Shown: piece after piece, positions 52,109 to 60,911 of the stretch
Position numbering within the stretch: position 1 is the first letter of the stretch
Layout: every line of letters starts with the position of its first letter
DNA from: Methylobacillus flagellatus_A
GTDB lineage: Bacteria; Pseudomonadota; Gammaproteobacteria; Burkholderiales; Methylophilaceae
Direction: 5' to 3' (one strand)
Assembly (NCBI RefSeq): GCF_031344055.1
Contig: NZ_JADBEN010000006.1
DNA: 64,000 nucleotides
The notes under the pieces: generated by a model
Told to the model about the DNA's origin: nothing
The model's database searches: none
What the model saw: the letters and a program-made list of their open reading frames with translations, nothing else
Made by a program: the position numbers and the translations under genes

Positions 52109-53173
52109 ATGACTGACCTTACCGCCAACTGGCCTTCCCTCGGCTCAGCGATCAAGCAGCGCACGCCCGGCATCCCGGTGACCAAATGCCTGATAGCCGC
52201 CAACCTGCTGGTGTTTGTGCTGATGTTGTTCAATGGCGCCGGTTTCTGGCACTCCCCGAACACTGTACAGCTTGCCTGGGGAGCCAATTTCGGCCCGGCG
52301 ACGCAGGATGGGGAGTGGTGGCGTTTGTTCACCGCCTTGTTCCTGCATTTCGGCGCCGTGCACCTGACGCTGAACATGATCGCGTTCTGGGACGGCGGCC
52401 AGCTCGTGGAGCGCATGTACGGCCATTGGCGTTACCTTGCGATCTATCTGGTCAGCGGCTTGGCGGGCAACCTGCTTTCTCTGGTGTGGCAAGGCAACCA
52501 GGCGGTATCAGGAGGCGCCTCGGGCGCGATTTTCGGCATCTACGGCGCGATGATCGTTTTCCTCTGGCTGGAAAGGGCATTGCTGGACCGCCATGAGTTC
52601 CGCTGGCTGTTCGGCGGCGCTTGCGTATTCGCCGTCGCGACCATCGCATTGGGTTTCATGATTCCCGCAATCGATAATGCAGCGCATATCGGCGGGTTTG
52701 TCGCGGGTATGCTGACCGGCTTGCTGTTGATGCGCGGCTTGAAGCCGCAAGAAGTAGTGCCGCGCCTGCCCAGGCTGATCGGCGGCGGCTTGCTGCTGGC
52801 TGCCGTTTCCATCATGCTGCTCAAGCTGCCCACGCCTAAATACAGCTGGGGCGATGAATTGCTGTTGCAGAAGGAAATCAATGCCTTTATCCAGGAAGAC
52901 CAGGCGATCAACCGCTCCTGGCTGCATATCATGCATGAAAGCAAGCAGGGCAACGTGACTTATCTGGAGCTGGGGGAGCAGATCGAGAACGATATCACCG
53001 ACCGCTACCAGGAGCGCTACGAGGCCTTGTCGCAACTGCCCTACGACCCCAACCTGCCGTCTGCAGCCAAGCTGGAGAACATACTGCAATACACCAAGCA
53101 AAAGCGCGATGCTTCCCGGGCTTTGGCCGAGGAGCTCAAGCAGGGCAGGAAGCCGGCCAAACCTGCTCCTTGA
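52109..53173 (+). CDS. Rhomboid-family intramembrane serine protease
   Basis: 354 residues from the ATG at 52109. The catalytic dyad is Ser138 (SGGASGAIFGIYGAM) and His193 (NAAHIGGFVAG), after the LHFGAVHLTLNMIAFWDGG segment, with six to seven helices to about residue 250. A charged helical C-terminal extension of about 100 residues (VTYLELGEQIENDITDRY) follows, which is not part of the protease core. The substrate is unknown; GlpG-like cleavage of single-pass membrane proteins is expected. Confidence 0.9.
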   Translation: MTDLTANWPSLGSAIKQRTPGIPVTKCLIAANLLVFVLMLFNGAGFWHSPNTVQLAWGANFGPATQDGEWWRLFTALFLHFGAVHLTLNMIAFWDGGQLVERMYGHWRYLAIYLVSGLAGNLLSLVWQGNQAVSGGASGAIFGIYGAMIVFLWLERALLDRHEFRWLFGGACVFAVATIALGFMIPAIDNAAHIGGFVAGMLTGLLLMRGLKPQEVVPRLPRLIGGGLLLAAVSIMLLKLPTPKYSWGDELLLQKEINAFIQEDQAINRSWLHIMHESKQGNVTYLELGEQIENDITDRYQERYEALSQLPYDPNLPSAAKLENILQYTKQKRDASRALAEELKQGRKPAKPAP

Positions 53174-53181
53174 GCATTGGC

Positions 53182-53397
53182 CTACCTGGTCTTGAGCCTG
53201 TCCAGCCATGTCACTAGCAGCGATAGCAGCCAGAGCATGGCCTTGAACGTGTTCATGACCGGGATCAGGCTCCAGAACACGCTGCCGAGAATCTGCCTGC
53301 AGAGCATGGATTTGAAGCAGGCCGTCTTGTAGATGGTGGAAAGCAGGCACAGCCCAAGCGATACGAAGTAGACCACGATATACTCTTCTGGAATCAT
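53182..53397 (-). CDS. Small hypothetical membrane protein
   Basis: 71 residues, with two hydrophobic stretches (YIVVYFVSLGLCLLSTIY and a C-terminal one ending VTWLDRLKTR). The very strong GAGGAGGAAA ribosome-binding site just before the ATG makes it a likely real gene. It follows tadA by 39 bases on the same strand and converges with the rhomboid gene, 8 bases away. No family recognised. Confidence 0.7.
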   Translation of the reverse strand: MIPEEYIVVYFVSLGLCLLSTIYKTACFKSMLCRQILGSVFWSLIPVMNTFKAMLWLLSLLVTWLDRLKTR

Positions 53398-53436
53398 TGT
53401 TTCCTCCTCGGTTTTCCTGCCTGTTCATCCAGGCGT

Positions 53437-53943
53437 TTAATTGTCGCCGGGTTTTTCTGCCTTTTGTTGCCGCCGCCGTTCGGCAAAGAATTGCGTGAGC
53501 GTAGCGCTGCACTCTTCCGCCAACAGGCCGCTTTCCACCGTGGTGTGGTGGTTGAGTTTTTCTTCTGCCATGAGATCGATGACGCTGCCGCAAGCACCGG
53601 TCTTGTAATCATGGGCGCCGAATACCAGGCGTGCGATGCGGGCATGCTGGATCGCGCCTGCGCACATGGCGCAAGGCTCCAGCGTGACATACAAGGTGCA
53701 GCCGGTCAGGCGGTAGTTGCCCAGCCTGGCCGCGGCATCGCGCATGGCGCGGATTTCGGCATGCGCGCTGGGGTCGTGGCCCGCAATCGGCGCGTTGCTG
53801 CCGCGGCCAATCACCACGCCGTCTTTCACGACCACGGCTCCCACGGGGACTTCGCCGATCAGGGCCGCTTCCTGTGCCAGTTGCAGTGCGATGCGCATGA
53901 AGTCTTCGTCGGTGGCGGGGGGGGCTATATGAAGTGCTGGCAT
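53437..53943 (-). CDS. tadA: tRNA-specific adenosine deaminase TadA
   Basis: 168 residues from the ATG at 53941-53943; a TTG six bases upstream is less likely. Zinc and catalytic residues are in HAEIRAMRDA (His61, Glu63) and PCAMCAGAI (Cys91, Cys94). TadA converts A34 to inosine in tRNA-Arg(ACG). The start codon overlaps the stop of the transglutaminase gene by one base, so it is translated from the same operon. Confidence 0.94.
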   Translation of the reverse strand: MPALHIAPPATDEDFMRIALQLAQEAALIGEVPVGAVVVKDGVVIGRGSNAPIAGHDPSAHAEIRAMRDAAARLGNYRLTGCTLYVTLEPCAMCAGAIQHARIARLVFGAHDYKTGACGSVIDLMAEEKLNHHTTVESGLLAEECSATLTQFFAERRRQQKAEKPGDN

Positions 53944-55916
53944 CAACAATCTAGTCTTTCTATCAATGACCGTAATTCTGCCATGGTTTTGCGTTCAGCA
54001 TGCGGTTCAGCATGCGGTTCAGCATGCGGTCCGTAACGAAGTGCGAGGTAAAGCCGGGTGATGCGGGCAATTTCTGCTTCGTGCTGCGGCAACAGCTTGC
54101 CGGCGCGTTGCTGGATGCTGAGCGGTCCTTCGCCGGCCCCGGCCTGTATGCCGCGGCGCGAAAGCTTGGCCAGGTAGCGCAGGTAGAGCGCTTGCGCCGG
54201 GTCGATTGGCATGCGCTTGCGGCGGAACAGCAGGGCGCACAACAGTAATGCCATGAGCAGCAGGCTGCCGGTGAGCCAAAGCATGAGTTGCTGCCAATTG
54301 GCTGTCGTGCCCGTGATGCGCGAGAGCAATTCAAGCTGGCGCTGCTGGTTGTAGCCTAGCACCCATTGGTTCCAACCGTTGTTGACGGCGTCCCAGTTCA
54401 GGTACAGCTTGCGCAGCCAGGCGTGATCCTGCCGTGCCAGGATGGGCAGCAGGGTATTGTCGGTCAATGCGGTATTGATGCCGCTATCCACCCGGGATGG
54501 CGCGACCGCTGCGGTGGGGTCCAGCCTGACCCAGCCCCGGCTTGCCAGCCAGACTTCCACCCAGGCATGGGCATCGGATTGGCGCACGATCAGGTATTGT
54601 CCCACGGGATTGGTTTCACCGCCTTGGTAGCCCGTGACAATGCGGGCAGGAATGCCGGCGGCGCGCATGAGATAGGCAAAGCTGCTGGCATAGTGTTCGC
54701 AGAAGCCGCGCTTGCTGCTGAAGAGAAAATCATCGATAGCATCGTCGCCCAACTGCGGCGGGGTCAAGGTGTAGAAAAACCCCTGGCTGCGGAACATCGT
54801 CAATGCGGCATTGATGATGCGTTCCGGCGTTTGCAGCTCCCGTTGCCAGGCCATTGCCAGTGCGCGGCTGCGCGGATTGCCGCCCGGAGGCAGTTGCAAT
54901 GCGCGGGCAAGCTCCCTGCTGCCGAGCCCGGCAGCCAGATGGTATTGCGTATGGGAGCTGCCGTTATAACGCATCCGCGTACGGACCGGCATTGGCGCGA
55001 GCACTTGCCTTTCGCTGGTGAGGAAAGTGCCTGCCGGCAGGATGTGCGGCACATCCAGCATCAACAGCCAGCGGCGGTTGTGCGGTTCCAGCGTCATGGT
55101 ATAGCTGACGGCTTCTCCCAGCCCTTCCAATTTTTCCACGGCATGGTCATTCCCTGCCATGTGCCAGCCGCGGCCGTCGAATTGCCAGAGCACCGGCCCG
55201 CGCCAATAAAGCTGCCGCTGCGCGGGAATCTCCCCCTGGAACTGCACGCGGAAGGCCACTGCGCCAGACAGGCTGAGCTCGCTGATGTCGCCCGGCTGCA
55301 TATGGTCGTTCAGGCCGCTCATGGCGCGATAGGCGTCCTGCGGCACGCCCCAGAGCGGGCCTGGAATGCGCGGGAACAGCAGGAACAGCATCAACATCAG
55401 CGGCGCTGCCTGCAACAGCAGGGTCAAGCTTAGGCGGCTGCGCAAACGGTTGGACAGGACGCCGTGAGGATAGCTGATGCCGACCAGGCACGCTGTCAGG
55501 CCGAATACCGGGAGCAGCAGGTAGCCGCCGACCCATAGCGACTGGTCGAATAGAAAGGCGGTGACGGTGAGGAAGTACCCAGCAAAGATCAGGATGACGT
55601 AGTCGCGCCGGGTGCTGGACTCCATGAGCTTGAGCGACAGCATCAGCGCAAGCAACGCCACGCTGGCGTCGCGCCCGAACAGGGTGCGGTATTGCAGGTA
55701 GATGCCGGCGACGCCCAGCAGGGTGATGGGCAACAGCAGCCACAGCCTGGGCATGGCCCATTGCCTCCATTGCAATAGCAGGCGCCACGCCATGAATAAC
55801 ACGATCAACGCGCTGGTCCACAACGGGAAGTGGCTGAAATGCAGCGCCATGGCGAGCAGCATGGCCCCCAGCAGCCAGTGGAGGTCGGCCTTGCCGGGCT
55901 TGATGGCGAGGCTCAT
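53943..55916 (-). CDS. TgpA-type membrane transglutaminase (DUF3488)
   Basis: 657 residues. About six N-terminal membrane helices (DUF3488) are followed by a periplasmic transglutaminase-like domain with the catalytic cysteine in KRGFCEHYASSFAYLMRAAG, histidine in SDAHAWVEVWLASRGW and aspartate in RLDPTAAVAPS. A last helix and a cytoplasmic tail end with a run of the tetrapeptide HAEP. It sits with a DUF58 and a MoxR gene, as in Pseudomonas TgpA loci. The substrate is unknown. Confidence 0.92.
   Translation of the reverse strand: MSLAIKPGKADLHWLLGAMLLAMALHFSHFPLWTSALIVLFMAWRLLLQWRQWAMPRLWLLLPITLLGVAGIYLQYRTLFGRDASVALLALMLSLKLMESSTRRDYVILIFAGYFLTVTAFLFDQSLWVGGYLLLPVFGLTACLVGISYPHGVLSNRLRSRLSLTLLLQAAPLMLMLFLLFPRIPGPLWGVPQDAYRAMSGLNDHMQPGDISELSLSGAVAFRVQFQGEIPAQRQLYWRGPVLWQFDGRGWHMAGNDHAVEKLEGLGEAVSYTMTLEPHNRRWLLMLDVPHILPAGTFLTSERQVLAPMPVRTRMRYNGSSHTQYHLAAGLGSRELARALQLPPGGNPRSRALAMAWQRELQTPERIINAALTMFRSQGFFYTLTPPQLGDDAIDDFLFSSKRGFCEHYASSFAYLMRAAGIPARIVTGYQGGETNPVGQYLIVRQSDAHAWVEVWLASRGWVRLDPTAAVAPSRVDSGINTALTDNTLLPILARQDHAWLRKLYLNWDAVNNGWNQWVLGYNQQRQLELLSRITGTTANWQQLMLWLTGSLLLMALLLCALLFRRKRMPIDPAQALYLRYLAKLSRRGIQAGAGEGPLSIQQRAGKLLPQHEAEIARITRLYLALRYGPHAEPHAEPHAERKTMAELRSLIERLDC
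53994..54029. repeat. Three tandem 12-base repeats in the transglutaminase 3' end
   Basis: TTCAGCATGCGG occurs three times in direct succession at 53994-54005, 54006-54017 and 54018-54029. On the minus strand this encodes repeats of His-Ala-Glu-Pro near the C-terminus. The unit keeps frame, so copy number can change without truncating the protein. Confidence 0.85.
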
Positions 55917-56875
55917 TCAGCCTCCAGCAGGGCAAGGGCGCGCAGGCAGGCTTCATAATGCGCCTGGCTGTGTGCAGGGGCGATATGGGTGCCGGGCAGG
56001 CGCAGGCCATAACGCTGGTCGGCGTCGTGCGCCTGCATGATCCAGCTGGTGAGCTGGCTCAGGCGCTGCTCCAGGTCGCTGCCGGGAGTCTGGGCCAGGT
56101 CCAGCCATACCTGCTGTTGCGATTCGGCATGGAATTCGCGGCTGTACATGCCTTGTTCGCGCGAGGACGCTTTCCAGTCTATGCGGCGCGGAGAGTCGCC
56201 TCGTTGGTAGAGCCGCAAGCCGGCAAAGTCTTCGTCCCCGACCTGGGAGGAGAGGCTGCCGCCCCGGCCCGGCATATTGCCTTGCGGCAGTGGCAGGGAG
56301 CTGGATGCCGGGCGGGGATACACCAGGCAACGCACGCCGGGCTCCAATTTGCTCCACGCGCGAAACAGCCCGCCGGGGAACCCGGTGGAGAGGGTAAGTG
56401 TGCCGATAGCGTGCCAGCCGCGCTTGAGCGTCGGGCTGCCGATTGCCAGCGTGCCTGTGCCGTTAGCCGGCACATCGACGAACAAGGGCTCTTGGCCCCC
56501 GATGCCGGCGGCAATGGCGAGGCGGTCACGTCCGCGGTCCTCCGTCAGGGTGATTTGCAGTATGGCATCCTGCCCGGCAAAAACGGCGGGTGGCGGGGCG
56601 GCCTCCACCTGCAGCCATGCCAGGTTGCGCCAGGTGTGCAGCAGGGAAACCAGCGCCATGCCTGCGAGCAAGAAGGTGAGGATGAAGCCCAGGCTCAAGG
56701 TGTAATTGATGGCTCCTGTGAGCATGGCGAACAACACGATGGCAAGACCCCAGCCTGCGCGGCTGGGCATGATGTATATCCGTTGCCGCGTCAGCCGGGC
56801 GGGCAAAATTGCGCTATGCCGCCGTAACAGCCTGGCCGGCCAAGTTGGCTTGATATCAGGGAATGGCGACGGCAT
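55913..56875 (-). CDS. DUF58 membrane protein (MoxR partner)
   Basis: 320 residues. Typical DUF58 N-terminus RQRIYIMPSRAGWGLAIVLF with two membrane helices, then the domain motif GLRLYQRGDSPRRIDWKASS. It overlaps the transglutaminase start by four bases and the MoxR stop by 20, so the three are one operon. It is the distant counterpart of MxaS at 4357 but larger and membrane-bound. Confidence 0.9.
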   Translation of the reverse strand: MPSPFPDIKPTWPARLLRRHSAILPARLTRQRIYIMPSRAGWGLAIVLFAMLTGAINYTLSLGFILTFLLAGMALVSLLHTWRNLAWLQVEAAPPPAVFAGQDAILQITLTEDRGRDRLAIAAGIGGQEPLFVDVPANGTGTLAIGSPTLKRGWHAIGTLTLSTGFPGGLFRAWSKLEPGVRCLVYPRPASSSLPLPQGNMPGRGGSLSSQVGDEDFAGLRLYQRGDSPRRIDWKASSREQGMYSREFHAESQQQVWLDLAQTPGSDLEQRLSQLTSWIMQAHDADQRYGLRLPGTHIAPAHSQAHYEACLRALALLEAE

Positions 56876-57764
56876 TCAGCAGGTGCTGGGCGGTGTCGCT
56901 GACGGCACTGCCGGAAATAGGTTGCAGGCGGTGGCCCGCCACGCCGGGCAGCACGGCCTGGATGTCTTCGGGGATGGCGAAGTCGCGGCCATGGGTCAAT
57001 GCCCAGGCTTGCGCGCATTGCCGCAGCGCAAGCCCGGCACGGGGCGAGAGGCCGGCCGTGAACTGGCTGGAATTGCGGCTGTATTGCAACAGCGCCTGCA
57101 GGTAGTCCAGCAGCGTATCGGAAAGATGCACGCGGTCCACTGCCTGTTGCATGGCGAGCAACCCGGCAGCATCGATCGCCTGTTCGGGCGCATGGATGCC
57201 GTGGCGCCCGCCATTGTTCCGCAGCAGGTCGCGTTCGGCGCGCGGGTCGGGGTAGCCCAGCTTGATGCACATGAGGAAACGGTCCAGCTGCGATTCCGGC
57301 AGGGCGAAGGTGCCGATATGCTGGGATGGGTTCTGGGTGGCGATCACGAAGAAGGGTTTTGGCAGCGGGCGCGTTTCGCCTTCCAGCGTCACCTGGCCTT
57401 CTTCCATTACTTCCAGCAGCGCGCTCTGGGTCTTGGGCGTGGCGCGGTTGACTTCATCCGCCAGCAGCACCTGGGTAAACACCGGGCCGGGATGGAACTT
57501 GAAATCGGCTTCATTGCGGTCGTAGACCGATACGCCGAGGATATCGCCCGGCAGCAGGTCGCTGGTGAATTGTACGCGGTTGAACTGCAAGCCCAGCACT
57601 TGGGCGAGGGTATAGGACAAGGTGGTCTTGCCCATGCCGGGCAGGTCCTCGATCAGCAGGTGCCCGCGCGCGAGCAGGGCGGCAAGGGCCAGCTTGATTT
57701 GTGGCTCCTTGCCGAGAATGATGCGGCCGGTGTTATTGATGATGGCCTGGATCTGGGCCTGCAT
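56856..57764 (-). CDS. MoxR-family AAA+ ATPase
   Basis: 302 residues. Walker A is in LPGMGKTTLSYTLA (about 42-50), Walker B in LLADEVNRATPKTQSALLEV, with the sensor segment FVIATQNPSQHIGTFALPES and an arginine finger DRFLMCI. It is the general MoxR (MRP/APE2) type that works with DUF58 and transglutaminase partners on envelope proteins, and it heads the operon. It is clearly different in sequence from MxaR in this window. Confidence 0.93.
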   Translation of the reverse strand: MQAQIQAIINNTGRIILGKEPQIKLALAALLARGHLLIEDLPGMGKTTLSYTLAQVLGLQFNRVQFTSDLLPGDILGVSVYDRNEADFKFHPGPVFTQVLLADEVNRATPKTQSALLEVMEEGQVTLEGETRPLPKPFFVIATQNPSQHIGTFALPESQLDRFLMCIKLGYPDPRAERDLLRNNGGRHGIHAPEQAIDAAGLLAMQQAVDRVHLSDTLLDYLQALLQYSRNSSQFTAGLSPRAGLALRQCAQAWALTHGRDFAIPEDIQAVLPGVAGHRLQPISGSAVSDTAQHLLNAVAIP

Positions 57765-57785
57765 GCTGTTTCCTTAAAGTTTGTT

Positions 57786-58241
57786 TCAATCGACCTGCTG
57801 CTTCTGGCCCCAGCGCACCAGCACGAAAGTCAGCCCGAGCATGAGGCCCGCGCCAACCCAGAGCACCACCTCCATGGGGTCGGGCGTGACTTCCTGCACC
57901 GGCATGATGATGAGCTTGCGCAACACCAGTACCATGGCGACTTCGATAAAGGTTTCCACCTCCAGCTTGGCGCCCATGAGGTAGCGGATCTCGGCGGAAA
58001 TCAACGCCGAGATCGACCAGAGCAGCATCAGGGTGCCCAGGGCATTGAGGAAGCCGTGTACGAGGTTGTTGGCGGCAAAAGCCTCGCGCACGTCAATGAA
58101 AAATAGCCAGGTGAACATCATCACGGACACTGCGAGCGCCAGCCCGATGGTGATATGCGCGAAACCATTCAGCCAGAGCATGGCGCGAATGGTGTAGCGG
58201 TTGATGACATTAAATTCGCGTGGAAAATGGTTCTGTGCCAT
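57786..58241 (-). CDS. PsiE-like phosphate-starvation family membrane protein
   Basis: 151 residues with four hydrophobic helices, including ITIGLALAVSVMMFTWLFFI and EVAMVLVLRKLIIMP, the latter being the PsiE family core. In E. coli psiE is under PhoB and CRP control; here no pho box was identified. It precedes the MoxR operon by 21 bases on the same strand and might be co-transcribed with it. Confidence 0.8.
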   Translation of the reverse strand: MAQNHFPREFNVINRYTIRAMLWLNGFAHITIGLALAVSVMMFTWLFFIDVREAFAANNLVHGFLNALGTLMLLWSISALISAEIRYLMGAKLEVETFIEVAMVLVLRKLIIMPVQEVTPDPMEVVLWVGAGLMLGLTFVLVRWGQKQQVD

Positions 58242-58373
58242 GGTTGTGCCCTGTCTCCCCTTTGTTTGTTTATGGCGTGTCGTTATTCAACGGCATTATT
58301 GCTTGATTTTTGAGGCGGGGCGATGCTCAGCGACCAATATACCAAATTTCCGCTGAACAAATGCTGGTTCGTC

Positions 58374-59279
58374 TCATCCGGGCATGAACGCCTCGACGTC
58401 GATGGTCTGCAATTCCTGCAGCAGCCATTGCTGCGCCTTGCCCCCGCCGCTGCGCCAGGCGATGTAGGCGACGACCTCCGGCTTGGATTCCGCCACTTCG
58501 CGGATCAGCAATTCGCCGCGGGCGGCATGGTATTCGGCGAGCTTGCGCGGCAAATAGCCTACGCCCAACCCCTTGATCTGCGCCAGCGCCTTGCTTGGAA
58601 TATCGGGAACCGACAGCACATCCTGCCCGTCCAGGATGCCGGAAGTCTTGGGCGGCAGGTGGCGCGAGCTGTCTGCCGCCGAGATGGAACGGTGCTGCTG
58701 GATGTCGTGGTTCGTCAGCGGCTCTGGCGCTTGCGCCAAGGGATGGTGGGGCGCCACGGCGAATACGAACTCCATCGTGCCGAGCAGGCGCGTGGTGTAG
58801 CCGCCGCCCGGCGGCCCTTCGCCTGGCGCGCCTATCGAGATGTCCGCCCGGTTGCTGATCAGGGCGTCCCAGCTGCCGCCGTAGACCTCGCGCAGCAGGT
58901 GCACGCGGGTGCCGAAGCCTTGGCGGTAGAAGCGTTCCATGATGTCGTACAACGGCTCCAGCCTGAGGATGTCGCTGATGGCGATGCGGATGTCGGTTTC
59001 TATGCCGGTGGCGACGCGGCGCACCCGGCATTCCAGTTCGCCGGCCGCCTTGAGCAGGTGGCGGCCTTCGCGCAACAGCTCCAGCCCGGCCTCGGTGAGC
59101 TTCGCCTTGTGCCCGCTGCGGTCGAACAGCTTGATGTTGAGGTCGTCTTCCAGCGTGCGGATGGTGTAGGTGATGGCGGAGGGGACGCGGTAGAGACTCT
59201 CGGCTGCCGCAGAGAAACTGCCTTCGCGGTCAATCGCATCCAGCACTTCCAGCGCCTCGATGGAGAGCTTGATGCTCAT
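58374..59279 (-). CDS. LysR-family regulator, YhaJ-like
   Basis: 301 residues from the ATG at 59277-59279 overlapping the cysZ-like stop as ATGA. The winged helix-turn-helix is LEVLDAIDREGSFSAAAESL, then RVPSAITYTIRTLEDDLNIKL. The N-terminus strongly recalls YhaJ, the E. coli LysR regulator that activates the pirin gene yhaK in response to quinone or nitroaromatic compounds. The divergent pirin gene 0.9 kb away fits that role. The effector domain (about 95-301) binds an unknown ligand. Confidence 0.85.
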   Translation of the reverse strand: MSIKLSIEALEVLDAIDREGSFSAAAESLYRVPSAITYTIRTLEDDLNIKLFDRSGHKAKLTEAGLELLREGRHLLKAAGELECRVRRVATGIETDIRIAISDILRLEPLYDIMERFYRQGFGTRVHLLREVYGGSWDALISNRADISIGAPGEGPPGGGYTTRLLGTMEFVFAVAPHHPLAQAPEPLTNHDIQQHRSISAADSSRHLPPKTSGILDGQDVLSVPDIPSKALAQIKGLGVGYLPRKLAEYHAARGELLIREVAESKPEVVAYIAWRSGGGKAQQWLLQELQTIDVEAFMPG

Positions 59280-60037
59280 GCCGAGGCTTTCGGGAGCGGG
59301 TCGCGCTCGCGCACCCAGAACAGCGTGGCGCCCGCAATCGCCGCGGGCATCATCAGCACATTGAGGCCGGGAACCCACAGCGCCGCATAGACGCTGGCGC
59401 CAAAGCCCAGGCTTTTCAGGCGCTTCTGCCTCAGCCAGGCCAGCATGTCCTGCCAGCCAAGCTTGTGGTTGTCCGCAGGGTAGTCGAGGTATTGCACGCA
59501 CATCATCCAGACGCCGAACAGCAGCCACACGGGCGGAGCGAGCAAGTTGAGTCCGGGGATCAGCGACAGGATCATGAGGCCGAGCGCGCGCGGCAGGAAG
59601 TAAAGCAGTTTGCGCAATTCCCGGCCCAGAGTGCGGGGGACGATGGCCAGCAGTTCCTGCAGGTTGAACGCCGGAAAGTCATCCTGGCCGCGGATCATGA
59701 CTTCCGCCTTTTCCGCCAGCAATCCGTTGAAAGGCGCGGCAATCAGGTTGGCGAACAAACTGAAGGTGAAGAAGATGATCAGCGCGAGCAGGATGACGAA
59801 CAAGGGCCAGGCAAGATAGGAAAGGAACTCCAGCCAGCCGGGCAGGGTGGACAATAAGCCCGCAATCCATCGGTCGAACTGCTTGACAGCGTAATAGACC
59901 ATGCCGATGAAGAGCGCGAGGTTGGCAAGCAGCGGCAGCAGCACGAACAGGCGCAGGCCCGGGCTCAATACCAGCTTCAGGCCTTGCAATAGATATTGCG
60001 GTCCTGAAAGGCCACGAAGTTGAATGTCGGTTGTCAT
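59276..60037 (-). CDS. EI24/CysZ-like membrane protein
   Basis: 253 residues from the ATG at 60035-60037; an extension to 60091 is less likely. It has about four hydrophobic segments (PGLRLFVLLPLLANLALFIG, AWPLFVILLALIIFFTF) and the family segment NGLLAEKAEVMIRG. CysZ members carry sulfate, but the EI24 group is broad and no cys genes adjoin. It is co-transcribed with the LysR gene through a four-base overlap. Confidence 0.8.
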   Translation of the reverse strand: MTTDIQLRGLSGPQYLLQGLKLVLSPGLRLFVLLPLLANLALFIGMVYYAVKQFDRWIAGLLSTLPGWLEFLSYLAWPLFVILLALIIFFTFSLFANLIAAPFNGLLAEKAEVMIRGQDDFPAFNLQELLAIVPRTLGRELRKLLYFLPRALGLMILSLIPGLNLLAPPVWLLFGVWMMCVQYLDYPADNHKLGWQDMLAWLRQKRLKSLGFGASVYAALWVPGLNVLMMPAAIAGATLFWVRERDPLPKASA

Positions 60038-60063
60038 CGGCTGTGGGCGGCGTTGCGCAACAT

Positions 60064-60080
60064 GTTCATAATTTTTGAAC
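60064..60080. promoter_or_regulatory. Inverted repeat near the cysZ-like start
   Basis: GTTCA (60064-60068) and TGAAC (60076-60080) are separated by 7 AT-rich bases, matching the 5-7-5 shape of LysR-type sites. It lies 27 bases upstream of the cysZ-like ATG, in the region shared with the pirin gene. Confidence 0.4.
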
Positions 60081-60141
60081 AATATATACAAAATTCTTTG
60101 CTATTCATACCGCAAGCGATTATCTACCATGCCTGCTGACG

Positions 60142-60156
60142 TTCAATATTATTGAA
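60142..60156. promoter_or_regulatory. 15-base palindrome just upstream of the pirin gene
   Basis: TTCAATA-T-TATTGAA is a perfect palindrome ending 18 bases before the pirin ATG, partly within the ribosome-binding area. It may be an operator for the LysR regulator encoded divergently. Confidence 0.45.
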
Positions 60157-60174
60157 AATGAAGAGAGGCGCACC

Positions 60175-60888
60175 ATGATCAGTCTGCGTAAAGCCCAGGA
60201 CCGCGGCCATGCCAACCATGGCTGGCTCGATAGCTACCATTCGTTTTCCTTTTCCGGTTACCACGATCCCGAGCACATGCACTACTCGGTGCTGCGCGTG
60301 ATCAACGAGGACGTGATCGCGCCCGGCATGGGGTTTGGCATGCATCCGCACCGCGACATGGAAATCATCACCTACATGCTCAAGGGTGAGCTGCGCCACG
60401 AGGACAGCCTGGGCAACGGCTCGGTGATCCGTGCGGGAGACGTGCAGCGCATGAGCGCGGGCACCGGCATCGTCCACAGCGAATTCAACGCTTCCGACCG
60501 CAGCCAGGCACATCTCTTGCAGATATGGCTGTTGCCCGAGAAGGATGGAATAGCGCCTGGCTACGAGGAGAAGCATTTTGCCGCCGAGCAGAAGCGCGAC
60601 CGGTGGTGTCTGATCGCATCGCGCGACGGCAGCGAGGGTTCATTGCGCATCCATCAGGACGTTGCTCTGTATGCAACAGTTCTGTCTGAAAACCAGCAGA
60701 TCGAATACGGCATGCAGCCCGGTCGCAGCGTATACCTGCAGGTGGCGCGCGGAAGCGTCACGCTGGCAGAACTGCTGCTGGAGGCTGGCGATGCCGTCAA
60801 GGTCGACGCGCAGCAACATATTGAGATCACGGCAGGGGAAGAAGCAGAAGTGCTGCTGTTCGACCTGCCATCCCATACGTCCCATTAA
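60175..60888 (+). CDS. Pirin-family protein
   Basis: 237 residues of the bicupin pirin fold. The metal ligands are in GMHPHRDMEIITYMLKGEL and GTGIVHSEFNASD. E. coli YhaK and YhhW are the nearest models; YhhW has quercetin 2,3-dioxygenase activity. It is first in a run with WrbA, YceI, Old Yellow Enzyme and nitroreductase genes, pointing to defence against quinones or electrophiles. The ribosome-binding site is GAGAGG. Confidence 0.93.
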   Translation: MISLRKAQDRGHANHGWLDSYHSFSFSGYHDPEHMHYSVLRVINEDVIAPGMGFGMHPHRDMEIITYMLKGELRHEDSLGNGSVIRAGDVQRMSAGTGIVHSEFNASDRSQAHLLQIWLLPEKDGIAPGYEEKHFAAEQKRDRWCLIASRDGSEGSLRIHQDVALYATVLSENQQIEYGMQPGRSVYLQVARGSVTLAELLLEAGDAVKVDAQQHIEITAGEEAEVLLFDLPSHTSH

Positions 60889-60911
60889 TCTTGTGTATTG
60901 AAAGGAATATC

